From positions 1 through 64,000 of the forward strand of contig NW_017386062.1 of NCBI RefSeq assembly GCF_000237925.1: a stretch of DNA of 64,000 nucleotides. The letters are read 5' to 3'. This document shows positions 46,642 through 57,900 of the stretch, piece after piece. This stretch comes from Schistosoma mansoni. Lineage: Eukaryota > Platyhelminthes > Trematoda > Strigeidida > Schistosomatidae. How positions within the stretch are numbered: the stretch's first letter is position 1; every line of letters starts with the position of its first letter. The notes under the pieces are model-generated. The model was not told the DNA's origin and made no database searches. It saw only the letters and a program-made list of their open reading frames with translations. A program made the position numbers and the translations under genes.

Positions 46642-47155
46642 CCCCCAAATACCCTGGTACCGCCGAGAGTGGGGAGAGTACGCTCTCCCTCTCCAAATGC
46701 TCTCACATGGCCAGCAAATATATAACCTCTGCCAGGGAAGTCCTACTCACTACCTTCTCGTGACGGGGGTGTTGTTTACGAAATTGAGAGGATGAAAAGC
46801 GAATGTTCAGCGCTTTAACCGGGTTGGTGGACACGGAGGGTCCACCTAGGTGAGTTGGAAAACCCTGATTCCAAACCAATGGTGCACACGGGCTGCAGTA
46901 TTTTGAGTGAACAATTGGCGTATGAATCAATCGTTGGTCACCGGCTACCATGTGTCTGCATCTCCTCACGATACTCCACTGCTTTGTGGATCAGGCCTTT
47001 AGGTCAAAGGCTCCGGGTGTGGTCCCCTAAGAAAACCACCTGTTTTGGTTTGGGCATCTGGGCAGTATCACAGCCCACACACAAATCAAATGAGATTTGT
47101 GAGATATCTGGTGCTTCCTTGTACCAATATTTATGTGTTTAAATAAAATAAAATA
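46642..47155 (+). mobile_element. S515 retroposon, full length with 13-bp TSD
   Basis: 514 bp between perfect 13-bp direct repeats. It starts CCCCCAAATACCCTGG, then an imperfect hairpin (GAGAGTGGGGAGAG with CTCTCCCTCTC), a body and an AATAAA-type tail (TAAATAAAATAAAATA). A terminal A/T tail and variable-length duplications point to LINE-mediated retroposition. I see no A/B box and no protein that survives in all copies, so it is a SINE-like or LINE-derived element of unknown parent. Confidence 0.8.
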
Positions 47156-47168
47156 ATACACTACTAAG
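47156..47168. repeat. right target-site duplication of S515
   Basis: Exact copy of 46629-46641. Confidence 0.8.
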
Positions 47169-47576
47169 GACTTCGATACTACAAAGAAACAACTTTCCAT
47201 TGCTCTTCTATTTTCAGCATTACAATTATACTACTAACAATTACCGTTATTATGATATGCTTTCAAACATAATTAAACTTCAAGTCAATGAATTACTTCA
47301 CTTTATAGTCAATTCATTGTAATAATGATAATAAATAACAATAACTAACTACCATTCAGTGAATAAAACAAGTTTTGTAAGTAAACTACCATGGGAATAT
47401 AAAGCAACTGTTCTAATTTGACAATATACATATAAATATAAACATGATTGTTATGCACTATTAATCATGTACTTTTATTACGCTACAAGCCGAGCTTGTC
47501 AATAGACATATTGGGTAAGTAAGGAAATTAATTCTTGTTATATATATATATATATCGTTTCACAAATATTATGCCT

Positions 47577-47855
47577 GACTTACTACTGCTACTACGAGAA
47601 CACAGGTGGAGACAATCAAATGTATTCTAATATAACATTATAGAATATCTTGATCAAATATAAGAACTATACAGCAAATACTTCACTTGCGAAATATCCA
47701 TCAAGTGTCTCAGACATTGTCATTCCTTCGTTGTCATACCAATCACTCTCTGTTCTTCTCTTCTTTTCGATTTTCTCAACCTCCTGTCATCAGGTATTCT
47801 ACCTTCAATTGTTGATACATACTGCTTATATCTGTTGACATTAGTAGCACACAGC
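47577..47855 (-). repeat. R330 interspersed repeat, minus
   Basis: Carries the reverse complements of the family blocks: GGAGACAATC-ATGTATTC, CTATACAGCAAAT, TCTCAGACATTGTC and CTGTTGACATTAGTAG. Confidence 0.6.
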
Positions 47856-47988
47856 ACACTACTATTACTACTGTTTCTGCTATCATTAACATTACTGGTT
47901 GAAATTTCACCAGAAGTACACTTGAACGATAATAATAGACATAAAATGTACAAAATATTTCTGTGTAATTGTTTGGATATGATACAAG

Positions 47989-47992
<4 letters not shown>

Positions 47993-48034
<42 letters not shown>
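47993..48034. repeat. (TA)n microsatellite
   Basis: About 21 uninterrupted TA units. A second run of about 18 units is at 50358-50393. Confidence 0.9.
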
Positions 48035-48036
<2 letters not shown>

Positions 48037-48734
48037 TTATCTGATTCACCGAGGTCAATCCTTCATGCTGAATGTTGAATGTACTGTCATAAACTAAGGT
48101 GTAATATGAATAAACTGTAAACAGTAAATAAAAACATTATTTGTTTTGTTGCCGTTGTTATTTAGCTGAGGAAGGTTTCTTCATTTGATTTAATTTGATG
48201 TACATCAAATTATGTACTATAGATTATCATAAATCTAATGATTTGGAAATCTTGAAAATATTTATTCCACTTATTTTGTAATAGTTTGGATTTTTCAGTT
48301 AACACTGAGTATTGTTCCTGTCCGGTTATTTTTTTGCATATGTGCAATCTGAGTGGATTATTCCACTGAATTCATTGTTGTAAGCTTTCAAGTAAAAATC
48401 GGTAATGCTTAAAGATTGAATGTAAAATACACATTTCGTTCTGTTTAGGACTTTTCGTCCAGATGTGGTTGAATTCGAGTGCTGAGGTTCACATTTTGAC
48501 TTGGACCCAGTGCCGTTCGCCTCCAAAGTTCAACGTGTTATCCAATGAGCCAGTGTTCAACTTTTCTCAAAAATATTTATTCTTTTACCTGAAAAGTATT
48601 GATTATTCGCTAAACATTCTATACCGGTACAGTATATTAGAAATGTCGACATAATTTTACGAATGATTGTGCAAAATGAGAGTTGGTTGAAATTTAATTT
48701 ATAATTTAGATAAAGATAAAAGATGCGCACAGTG
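48035..48734. other. intergenic, nothing recognised
   Basis: AT-rich; no repeat or coding signal beyond chance frames. Confidence 0.45.
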
Positions 48735-49205
48735 TGAGTGTGGTAAATGCTACATATATCTGTCAACGTAAGTAGTTTTTAACACCAATCCGAAGTGGAG
48801 TGCCTGGCAGAAAAGGGTTGAGAAGATCGAATCGGTTTTCTAAGATGTATCGCTCACCGCAATAGATTTATTAAGTATTTCTAACCTTTTTACACATTCA
48901 GTTTTCTATGACTGTTTCGTAGAGTTTTTTACTATTACTAACACAATGGTGTGTGCTACTGATGTCAACAGATATAAGCACTGTATATCATCAATTAAAA
49001 GTGGGATATCTGGTAACCGATGGTTGAAAAAACCGAAGAGAAGAGAATGAGGACAGAGAGTGATTGGTATTGAAATGAAGAGACAATAATGTCTGAGACA
49101 CTTGGTGGATATTTTACAAATGAATTATTTACTGTATAGTTCTTATATTTTATCAAGATATTCTATAATGTTATATCAGAATACATTTGGTTGTCTTTAC
49201 TTGTG
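48735..49205 (+). repeat. R330 interspersed repeat, interrupted by an RTE fragment
   Basis: A worn copy at 48735-48870 and a clearer one at 48945-49205. The family's C/T-rich end (TTACTTGTGTTCT) stops at 49205 and resumes at about 49610 (TGTTTTTTCGTTCACTACAC). Confidence 0.6.
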
Positions 49206-49609
49206 TTCTGAGAACTACTAAATCCATCGTCAAGAAGGTAAAAGTATTTATAAACAGTTGTTTAAGCAAAATACTCAACATTCACTGGCCGGATACTATC
49301 GGCAACAGCCTTCTGTGGGAAAGGACAAACCAGCTTCCAGGTGAAGAGGAAATTAAGAAAAGACACTGGAAGTGAATAGAACATACATTAAGAAAATCAC
49401 CAAACTGCATCACGATGCAATCATTAACTTGGAATCCGGAAGGGTAGCGGAAAAGAGGAAGGTCAAAGAACATATTACGCTGGGAAATAGAAGCACATAT
49501 AAAAAGGATGAATGTTAACTGGAAAGAACTGGACAGGGTTGGATGGAGAATGCTGGTGTGCAGCCTATGCTCCTCCACGAGGGGTAACAAGCGTAAGTAA
49601 GTAAGTAAG
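49206..49609 (+). mobile_element. RTE (TAAG-tailed family) 3' fragment
   Basis: 5'-truncated copy. It reads [20 protein letters not shown] and [12 protein letters not shown], then a decayed C-terminus ending STRGN-R and the GTAAGTAAGTAAGT tail. Imperfect duplications (CTTGTGTTCT and CTTGTTTTTTC) flank it, showing insertion into R330. Confidence 0.8.
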
Positions 49610-49640
49610 TGCTTGTTTTTTCGTTCACTACACTATTACT

Positions 49641-50352
49641 AAATTTAAGAGGTCCCCTTCTTATTAATATGAAATATATCAACTTGAACTGTTATTTATC
49701 TAATGCTCAGTGTTTAAAGTCATTTTTGTCTATTCTTTTTCCATAGTAACAAATCATTTTTCGAAATATATAATAATTTAATCATAATTACAAATAAATC
49801 TTTATAAGTAATGAAAATAATCACTAAGAAGGGGGAAATATAATTTATTCATCTACATTTATATTATATATTTATATAATGATTAGTATTATTATTATTT
49901 GCTGTCAGGTTAAATGAATGATTGATGAGTGTATTGTATGATCTAATCGGTACCCATTCAATCAAAATTTGATATATTCGTTGAATATATTCCTTCATTC
50001 TTAGATATATGCATACATATGATCAGAATGTATATATATACATATATGTATATGTAGTTCAGTAATATACCTCGATAAATGTCAGAATAAATTTATCAAT
50101 GGTTTATTGTAATTTTCAAGTAGATTCTGTTGATATGTATTGTAGATGGTATATACAGACATTGTATCTTATCTACAATGATCTTACAGAAGAGAATCTA
50201 TGCAATATATATATTCATCATAATAAAATTAAAAATGATTACTGGGGGGCAAAAGATTTACAACGTATATATGATTGACATAGATTCATTTGGACTAATT
50301 TATAGTTGATTAGAGAGTTGGCTGGATAAAATATAATACTTATCCTTATATG

Positions 50353-50397
<45 letters not shown>

Positions 50398-50519
50398 AAG
50401 AGAATCTATTTATATATGAGTATAGAATAGTTTATTGTATCTATGAGTTAGATATGATCCATTCAATATGATCTATTCACTGATAATATTTATTTATTAT
50501 CAAAAATAATTGATAATTA
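49641..50519. other. intergenic, simple repeats
   Basis: AT-rich with TATATACATATATG palindromic runs near 50030 and the (TA)n at 50358-50393. Confidence 0.5.
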
Positions 50520-50810
50520 GTATGAATTTGTAAGCAAAGATGGATAGTAGCTGGCAGTGGAATCCAGGACACGCGTTTCGTCCTATTTGGGACTCGTCAG
50601 CTTGATGTACCTGCATCTAAGAGTTGATGTTCACTCTGGGATTTGAACCCAGTAGCTTTCGCTTTAAACGCCATCACGTTACCCACTCAGCTATTGAGTC
50701 GTGATAGCCATTTGCTTGTTCAATGAGGTGAAGTTTAGGTTCACTTATTATTGTTTGTTTGAATCTTCCCATTGATGCTTAGGACTGCAACTGATCAGTC
50801 TCTTTTTGTA
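50520..50810 (-). repeat. Sm-alpha-like SINE, minus
   Basis: On the minus strand: GACTGCAGTCC-like head, AAACTTCACCTCATTG, tRNA-like section with B-box-like GGTTCAAATC, hammerhead, and GCTTAC end near 50529. Confidence 0.8.
50562..50606 (-). ncRNA. hammerhead ribozyme (Sm-alpha type), core intact
   Basis: Core CTGACGA and GAAA, helix II GTCC/GGAC and triplet GTC are consensus. Helix I is ATCAAG against CTGGAT (one mismatch). Helix III reads ACGCGTGT, self-complementary with one G-U type. Confidence 0.65.
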
Positions 50811-52132
50811 TATTACTTTTTTGTACAAGTAAGGAATTATCTTGTTATTGAGACTTGAATCCAAATGATAGAGATTTATTCGGTAAGCTAATAAGTTATA
50901 ATGGGTGTGAACTTATTTGACAATTATGGAGTTATTTGTTAAGAGTTTTCATGTGTCAACTGCTGGTAATTATCATTTATCATAATTATTATTATCATCA
51001 CTATAATTTCACCTTGAATATACCATTTTACAAAATTGTTAATTAATTAATTGAATGAATATCGTTAATAACGGTAGCGGTCTGCTTGAATATCTGGGCC
51101 ACGTTTTTTTGTTTGTTTTTACATAACATTATGTATATTAATCGCATAACCTATTCAGGTGTGTTTATAAAAAGTGTACAACCTTTTACTGTACAATTTA
51201 CAAAAAAGTACGAACAAAGATATCGTGTTAGCTGGCAGCAGTATGCATTGAAATGAATGAACATTACTCAGATATGGATTTATGAACTGTTCACATCTAA
51301 TTGAAGATCAATAATCGGCAAGATGCACTGTCTTCAACTCCTAATAAGTCTAACTATGATATAATCACAATTCGAGAATCCTGGTTAAATGATTAACAAA
51401 ACGATTGCTCACTATCACTACAAGATTTCAAGTTTATTGTCAGGATCAATGAAGAAACAAAAAAGAGAAACTCTATTAGTTACTTTCTGCTTAGAATTCT
51501 ATATTGTACCAAAAATATAATGTTGAATAAAGTCATTAATAATAACAATATCTGATTACTTTTGTCACCTCCCCTCATTGCATAATATTACTTCAATGTT
51601 AGTCAAGCTAGGATAGGAACTCACTGCAGTACTATCCTGTTTTAAGATAATAAAAAATTTTCATGTTTCAACAATCAGTTAACCAACGGATCTATAAAAA
51701 CCCGTTTTAAAATGGTGTAATTGAATAACAAATGATATAACTATGTTAACTAATGCAGTCAACTAACGGAGATGAATCCCATTGTTCATTGTTTGAAGAT
51801 TTATATGACAGTAAAAACAATCTAAAAATTATGTTTAAATACACTGATTTTTATGTTTTATTTACATTGGTTACTTGTCAAAATTTTGAATAAATTTGAT
51901 TAAACAGCATTTAGCATGAATAAATCAGTCACTTAATGCATGAACATAGTTTACAATATTATAAGATTAAGACCATTACAACTAATACAAATAACTAATT
52001 TACTGAGTTATATAACATCAAGGCTTAGTATTATATAATACATAAATCAGATTGTATAAAATAGCATCTATTAATCACTGATTATCTAAATGTTTGTTTA
52101 AATATTTATATAAATCGTTATTTATCAGAAGG
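50811..52132. other. intergenic, nothing recognised
   Basis: AT-rich; no matched repeat. Confidence 0.45.
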
Positions 52133-52610
52133 GGTTTTTGTGGATATTATAATAACCTTGATAGTTGAGATCATGAATCAATTGAATCTAGACCAACATG
52201 GAAAACTTGGAAGCACTAAATGGTCGTTTCGTCCTATTGTGAGACTCCTCAGCGTCAATGTACATCCACGATCCTGCCTCACGAGATTCGAACCTAGGAT
52301 CTATCAGTCTCGCGCGCGAGCGCTTTACCTCTAGACCACTGAGTCGGCATCCAACAGTGTGAATGTCTAACTTCGACTAATCCACGATGTCGCGCGACCG
52401 TCCACTGTTGTCTCCAGTGAGTAACTGCCTCAGAACGGACAATGTTAAAGCCTACTGGTCACAGGTTCTCACTCAAAATTCATCTTGAAGTTAGTCATTA
52501 GTAAACACACCTGTGAGAAGTCCCATACTAGGACAAAACGGCCCATCCAGTGCTTCCAGCTTTTCAATGGTGGTCTGACATTGATCCATTCATAATCATG
52601 AAATGTAAAA
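52133..52610. repeat. HH-beta, minus unit fused to a plus hammerhead end
   Basis: A minus-strand unit runs from its 3' end (52133) through the hammerhead region (52209-52265), tRNA-like section (52270-52345) and head (52380-52490). It then joins a plus-strand hammerhead remnant (AAGTCCCATACTAGGACAAAAC, 52515-52540) and 3' end. Both cores are mutated (GTCTC helix II and ATT triplet; AAAA box). Confidence 0.65.
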
Positions 52611-53186
52611 TGTTCACCGATTTTCTTGTTATTCATTTCTAAAACGTTTGTATTACATTTAACCTACCCAACTTTCTAAAATCATATCTATACAGATTAT
52701 AACTAAGTATAGAAATTATTATAAATATCCATGCCAAAATTTCTCATTGAAGTCTTTTTTAAATTTCAGGAAATGACAGGTAAACCATTTTTATTTTATT
52801 AAGAAATTTTAATGATGATTACCTGTTTGATTCAATGTTAAATAATGTTAAATAAAATTATGTTTTTATTTAAGTTGTAAATTGGTTAGAAGCGGAATAC
52901 AGCACTTATGTTTTGTTTTATTCGGAAGTTGTCAGTTTGAAGTTGTTAAAATTTTGTTGTTAAGGTCGATATTGAAAATTAAACCTCCTGTTTCAAATGC
53001 ATGCTGAGCTATGTACTAAACTATCTATCTAGTTGTAATAGTCAATAAGTTGTGTAACAGGTATGAATGTTATTTACAGTAGTTTATATTTTTGTCATTG
53101 TGGATGTGTAAGGAGTGCGAGTGATCAGTTTCAATTAGCATATGTTGCTTTATTGTTAAAATGTTGGTTGTATATATATATGTACG

Positions 53187-53315
53187 GTACTGAGTCCCAA
53201 AGAGAACATCAACTCTTGAGTGTAGGTAGATCCAGCTGACGAATCCCAAATAGAATGAAATGAGAGTCCTTGATTATACTGCTAGCCACTATCCATCTTT
53301 GCTTATAATGAGAGT
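53187..53315 (+). repeat. Sm-alpha-like fragment
   Basis: GATCCAGCTGACGAATCCC and CTGCTAGCCACTATCCATC are recognisable; GAAA region reads GAATGAAATG, so the ribozyme is dead. Confidence 0.65.
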
Positions 53316-53649
53316 TGTATTAAATGAATTGTTTATTTATATTATAGAAGTGAATTTCTGGATACCGATTTAATTTGTCAGTCATAATCATTACCGATTG
53401 ATCGTAATCAAATAAGCATTTTAAATCAGGAAACACAGGAGATCTGTTCCATCTAAATTTGTATGAACTTCTCAGAAGTACGTACTTATAAGATACCATG
53501 AATCAAGCCTACAGCCTTCTGATTTCATGACAAATTCATCTTGACAAAACGTTTTTTTCAATTTAACTATATTGGTCAATTCACTAATGACTCACTTCAA
53601 AATTTGCGCAAAATTCTAATTAGTATAGTTCAAAATTGTCTATAGTTAA

Positions 53650-53965
53650 TCGGTTATTATGCAGTGAACAAGAACTGGTGGGGACAATCGTATGTATTCA
53701 AGCACAAATTACTGACTATCTCATTAAATTCTAATAACCATACAGTAAACAGTTCATTTGCAAAATAACAATCAATTGTCTCAATCTCAACGGTTACTTC
53801 TACAAATATCAATCCATCTTCTCTGATTTCATTGTTCATACATTTTCTTACCGATTGCGCTTCATTCCTGTTCTTTCGTTATCGATCTTCTGCCAAAATA
53901 CATTCTATGTCTGACCACCGCCATATACTACTTATATGGATATAAGTAGACCACACCACACTATC
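53650..53965 (-). repeat. R330 interspersed repeat, minus, nearly complete
   Basis: Runs from the GTGAACAAGAACTGG end to the inverted start motif CTTATATGGATATAAG at about 53932-53947. Confidence 0.7.
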
Positions 53966-55191
53966 AGTGGGACCAAAAGATGTATCACATATAAGAATTG
54001 AATGTTGATTAGTAAAAATTACAATTAATTGATTATTCCATTCAATATTTATTATTGACATTTTCTAGCCTTTACCTTATTCTTATTTATCTTCATGTTG
54101 TTTGGGACTCATTGACTGAATGTGCCTAAATCCCAGTGTTAAAGTTCATATTGAGACTCGGAGCCAATAGTATTCTTTCAAAAGCAAACATACGAAAAAG
54201 AAAAGTAGAAGTATGTACTCAGGATGTACATATGTCTTCAAAGACTGATTACCTGGAATCCTGAATATCTTCAACTAGAAATTATATATCCATATTTATA
54301 GCTGAACATTTTGGTATATTTCTGAATTCAGTAATTTAGTGCATAACACCTTGGCATTTAGAATTATTAATATTCAATCAGAGTCTTGGGGTGAGGATGA
54401 AGTTAAATTATATCCATCGGGCAAGTCCAAAATGTTATGAAACACGAGTACTGGTTTCCTTCATTCAATGCAATTCAAAAAGACAAACAAACCTTAAACT
54501 GGGAGTCATAAATAAATTGAACGGTAAATATAATTTTCACCACCCAAGTATCAGTTGGGTTCCAAGAATCCTATGCTTTAACGAATCCCAAATAGTTGTT
54601 ATACTCGTTGATCCAACTAAACATGGTGACAGAAAAGAGATTGTCATGTTAACTTCTGTCAAGGAAGTACAGCCTATTCAGGAAATTTTAAACTCGTTGG
54701 TTAAATAAATAGTAACACTACTCTGATTCAACTTTACAGAATAACATGAAAAAAATATCTGATTCTTTTAATTTTGATTATTTTTCTCGTAGAACCAGTA
54801 TTTTTCTACCATAAATTGAACACCGATATATTGAGGTTACTTTTTATGATTTTTTAAATTATCAGACAACTTTGGAATGCAATTTCAGGAGTTCTAGAGA
54901 GGGACCGTGATTTGTAGAGTTCAGCCACGTTGGCTTCGATATATTTATCCACTGTAGGTAATGGAAGACGAATGAACACTATCCCGAATTGATTGAAGTT
55001 AAGTATTTATGACGTTGTATTATGGCCCAGTGGTCTAGAGGTTAAGCGTTTACTCATGAAAATGAAAGTCCTGAATTTAATTCATTATGAAGTTAAGGAT
55101 GCACACTGTTATAAAGGAGTCTCTAATACCAAGACGAAACAATTGTCCAGTACCTCATGATAATCAATGGCAATAAAACTAAAAGTGATAT
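53966..55191. other. intergenic with worn SINE traces and one unexplained ORF
   Basis: 54310-54400 looks like a decayed tRNA-like head. A 105-codon plus frame (54391-54708) has no motif I know. 55020-55170 is a very worn HH-beta trace (GTCTAGAGGTTAAGCG, AAGACGAAACAATTGTCCAG). Confidence 0.4.
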
Positions 55192-55200
55192 AAACTAAAA

Positions 55201-55719
55201 CTTTTTATTTTATTTTATTTAAACACATGAATATTGGTACAAGGAAGCACCAGATATATATGCGCCACACAAATCTCGTTTGATTTGTGTGAGGGCTGTG
55301 ATACTGCCAAGGTGCCGAAACCGGAACAGGTGGCTTTCTTAGGGGGTAACACTCGGAGTCTTTGACCTAATGATCTGATCCACAAGGCAGTGGAGCATCG
55401 TAAGGAGATGCAGTCCCATGGTAGTTGGTGACCAACGATTGGTTCATGCGTTATTTGTTCCCTCAGGATACTGCACCATTGGTTTGAAATCAAGGTTTTT
55501 CAACTCTCCTAGGTGGACTTTCTGTGTCTATCGACCCGGTTAAAGCGCCGGACATTCGCTTTCGTCCTCTCAATTTCGTAAACAATAATAATGCCACGAG
55601 AAGGCAGTGAGTAGGACTTCCCTGACAGAGGCTATATACGCGTGGCCATATGAGAGCATTTCTAGAGGGAGAGCGTACTCTCCCCACTCTCGGCTGTACC
55701 AGGGCATTTGTGGGCTAAA
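55201..55719 (-). mobile_element. S515 retroposon, full length, minus, with 9-bp TSD
   Basis: 519 bp flanked by AAACTAAAA at 55192-55200 and 55720-55728. The tail (TTTTATTTTATTTTATTTAAAC) is on the left and the family start (AGCCCACAAATGCCCTGG on the minus strand) on the right. Its length agrees with the 46642-47155 copy. Confidence 0.75.
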
Positions 55720-55728
55720 AAACTAAAA

Positions 55729-56344
55729 TACCTGAATAACTAATCCGTATTTAACTTTCAATTTCTTCGCATTAAGAACTAAAACTATCCAGACAATAAA
55801 AGTTACACAAAAACTAAACATTATCTAATGACATTTTAAATAAACAGAAACAAAACTTTTCAAAAACCACTCCCTTTTTTTCTTATTAGGACACTAGTCA
55901 AAATATTTACAAGTCAATAGAAATTTGTTCCTATTTTGGTTTATTTTGTCAATCAACATAGTTAAACGGAATTCCATCTATATGCAAATATATAAAGCTT
56001 TGACTGACTGTTTCTTGGTTTAAAAAGAATTTTGGTACTTTGAGTAATTCATTTGTTTATTGTTTTTCATTGTTTATCAGTTATGCTTCAATTAGTTTGT
56101 GTATGAAAAAACAAAAAAAAAATTAGGTCAAAAGTTCATATTTCTATTTTTTCTTCTTTTCTTTTTCTTTTTCCTTAAACATTAAATAACTATGTAAAAA
56201 GATAATTCAGTAGATGATAAGTAACATATGTGTTATCTAAAAAAAATAAACAACTACTTGACAGATATCTAGTTGTATAATCTTAAATTCATATCTTTCT
56301 AAAAGTTGTATGACAATCATTAAATGTCATTGTAATTGTACTGT
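55729..56344. other. intergenic, nothing recognised
   Basis: AT-rich with poly-A and poly-T runs near 56110-56180. Confidence 0.45.
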
Positions 56345-56558
56345 TATCTACTTATATCCACATAAGTAGTATATGGTGATGGTCAGACATAGAATGTATT
56401 TTGGCAGAAGATTGATAAGGAACGAACAGGAATGAAGCGCAATCGGTATGAAAATGCATGAACAATGAAATCATAGAAGATGGACTGATATTTGCTGAAG
56501 GAACAGTGAAGATTGAGACAATTGATTGTTATTTTGCAAATTAACTGTTTGCTGTATG
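56345..56558 (+). repeat. R330 repeat, left part
   Basis: Opens with CTTATATCCACATAAG and breaks after GTTTGCTGTATG (56547-56558). It resumes at 57189 with GTTTACTGTATG and runs to about 57290, so the segment between is a later insertion. Confidence 0.7.
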
Positions 56559-56716
56559 AATTCATTCAATATTGTTTGTTTGTATCTTACCATCGATTTG
56601 TTAGGACTGCAACTGGTCAGTCTCTAAATGGCATATGTGCATACTGTGCGTATTGCCTCGATATAGCCTTAATTCACAAGCATGGTAAGCAGAGGTGGAT
56701 AGTGGCTAGCAGTGGG

Positions 56717-56764
56717 ATCCAGTTTGACGCGCGTTTCGTCCTATTTGGGACTCGTCAGTTAGAT
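56717..56764 (-). ncRNA. hammerhead relic (Sm-alpha type), 3-nt insertion at cleavage site
   Basis: Core CTGACGA/GAAA, helix II and helix III (ACGCGCGT) are consensus. Three A residues separate GTC from the CTGGAT strand of helix I, and the 5' strand reads ATCTAA. Confidence 0.6.
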
Positions 56765-57108
56765 GTACCCGCATCTCACAGTTGATGTTCACCTGCCTGT
56801 ACTAGATACGAAGACCTTCACCCGTATAGACCACTCTACCTGGCATCCAACGTGTGTTAATGTCTNNNNNNNNNNNNNNNNNNNNNNNNNNNNNNNNNNN
56901 NNNNNNNNNNNNNNNNNNNNNNNNNNNNNNNNNNNNNNNNNNNNNNNNNNNNNNNNNNNNNNNNNNNNNNNNNNNNNNNNNNNNNNNNNNNNNNNNNNNN
57001 NNNNNNNNNNNNNNNNNNNNNNNNNNNNNNNNNNNNNNNNNNNNNNNNNNNNNNNNNNNNNNNNNGGGTTCGAGTCCTAGAGTGACATCAACTCTTGGGT
57101 GCAGGTAC

Positions 57109-57153
57109 ATCCAGCTGACGAGTCCCTAATAGGACGAAACGCGCGTCCTGGAT
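57109..57153 (+). ncRNA. hammerhead ribozyme (Sm-alpha type), all consensus positions present
   Basis: Helix I ATCCAG (57109-57114) pairs with CTGGAT (57148-57153). The catalytic boxes are CTGACGA (57115-57121) and GAAA (57136-57139). Helix II is GTCC with GGAC, and cleavage is predicted after GTC at 57147. Helix III is ACGCGCGT, self-complementary. This is the sequence type known from schistosome satellite ribozymes; activity here is inferred. Confidence 0.85.
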
Positions 57154-57188
57154 TCCACTGCTAGCCACTACCCATCTCTGCTTACCAT

Positions 57189-57290
57189 GTTTACTGTATG
57201 GTTGTTAGAATTTAGTGAGATAGTCTGTAATTTTTGCTTAAATACATTCGATTGTCCTCATTCGTGTTCTGTTCACTCCACTGGAAGATA
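57189..57290 (+). repeat. R330 repeat, right part
   Basis: TTAGTGAGATAGTCTGTAAT and the C/T-rich end GTGTTCTGTTCACTCC complete the copy begun at 56345. Confidence 0.7.
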
Positions 57291-57544
57291 GACAAAATAT
57301 TTAATTAGTTCTCTTTAGTTGAATTCTTTAGGTCGATTGTTCAAATTTTAATATGATATGTTCAAGATCACATAGATTACTATTAGAGGTTAAGTTTTCT
57401 TTTAAATAGTATGTTAGTATTTAATTCCAATTGTACATGCTTCGTCTGTGTAATTACTCACAGTATATACATATGCTTTGGTAGATCATTGCATTTTAAT
57501 TAGCTCTCTTCGTTTTGAATAAAAGATTTTTCAATATTTTAATT

Positions 57545-57900
57545 GAGATGATGAACTGATCAATGTTAGACCACCATTGAAAACCTGGAAGCATTGGATA
57601 GCCTTTTCATCCTAATATGAAAAGCCTAGTGAGAAATCATGACCAGTGGAGTTTAACCGTATTGTATGCGAAGCAATATTGTTGATTGGTTGAAGTTAGA
57701 CATTCACACTATTGAATGTTGGCTCAGTGGTCTAGAGGTTAAGTGTTCGAGTCTCTTTGATGAGGGATCATGGATGTGCACTTCTGAGGAATCCCATACT
57801 AGAACGAGACTGTTGTCTAATACTTCTATGGTTTTAAATGGTGGTCTAACATTGATTCATTCATGATATTATTATAAACTGAACAATCTCCATAACCCTA
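57545..57900. repeat. HH-beta, minus hammerhead end followed by plus unit
   Basis: 57550-57625 is a minus-strand 3' end (CAATGTTAGACCACCATTG, ACCTGGAAGCATTGG). 57626-57900 is a plus-strand head, tRNA-like section (GGCTCAGTGGTCTAGAGG) and hammerhead relic (CTGAGGAATCCC, GAGA). The two ends are inverted relative to each other. Confidence 0.65.

Larger units (their letters stand above)
56559..57188. mobile_element. head-to-head Sm-alpha composite inserted in R330 (contains N gap)
   Basis: Minus-strand Sm-alpha (56565-56790) with hammerhead, then a short HH-beta head piece (about 56820-56865), 200 N, then plus-strand Sm-alpha (57066-57188) with hammerhead. Flanking 12-bp sequences match at 11 positions. 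What lies under the N is unknown. Confidence 0.65.

Noticed and set aside
47993-48034. CRISPR-like or regulatory meaning of the TA tract
   Set aside because: A plain dinucleotide microsatellite, common in AT-rich genomes.
54391-54708. 105-codon plus-strand ORF as a possible gene
   Set aside because: No domain, no splice context, no signal peptide; its start overlaps a decayed tRNA-like SINE trace. Length is within what chance gives in 64 kb.
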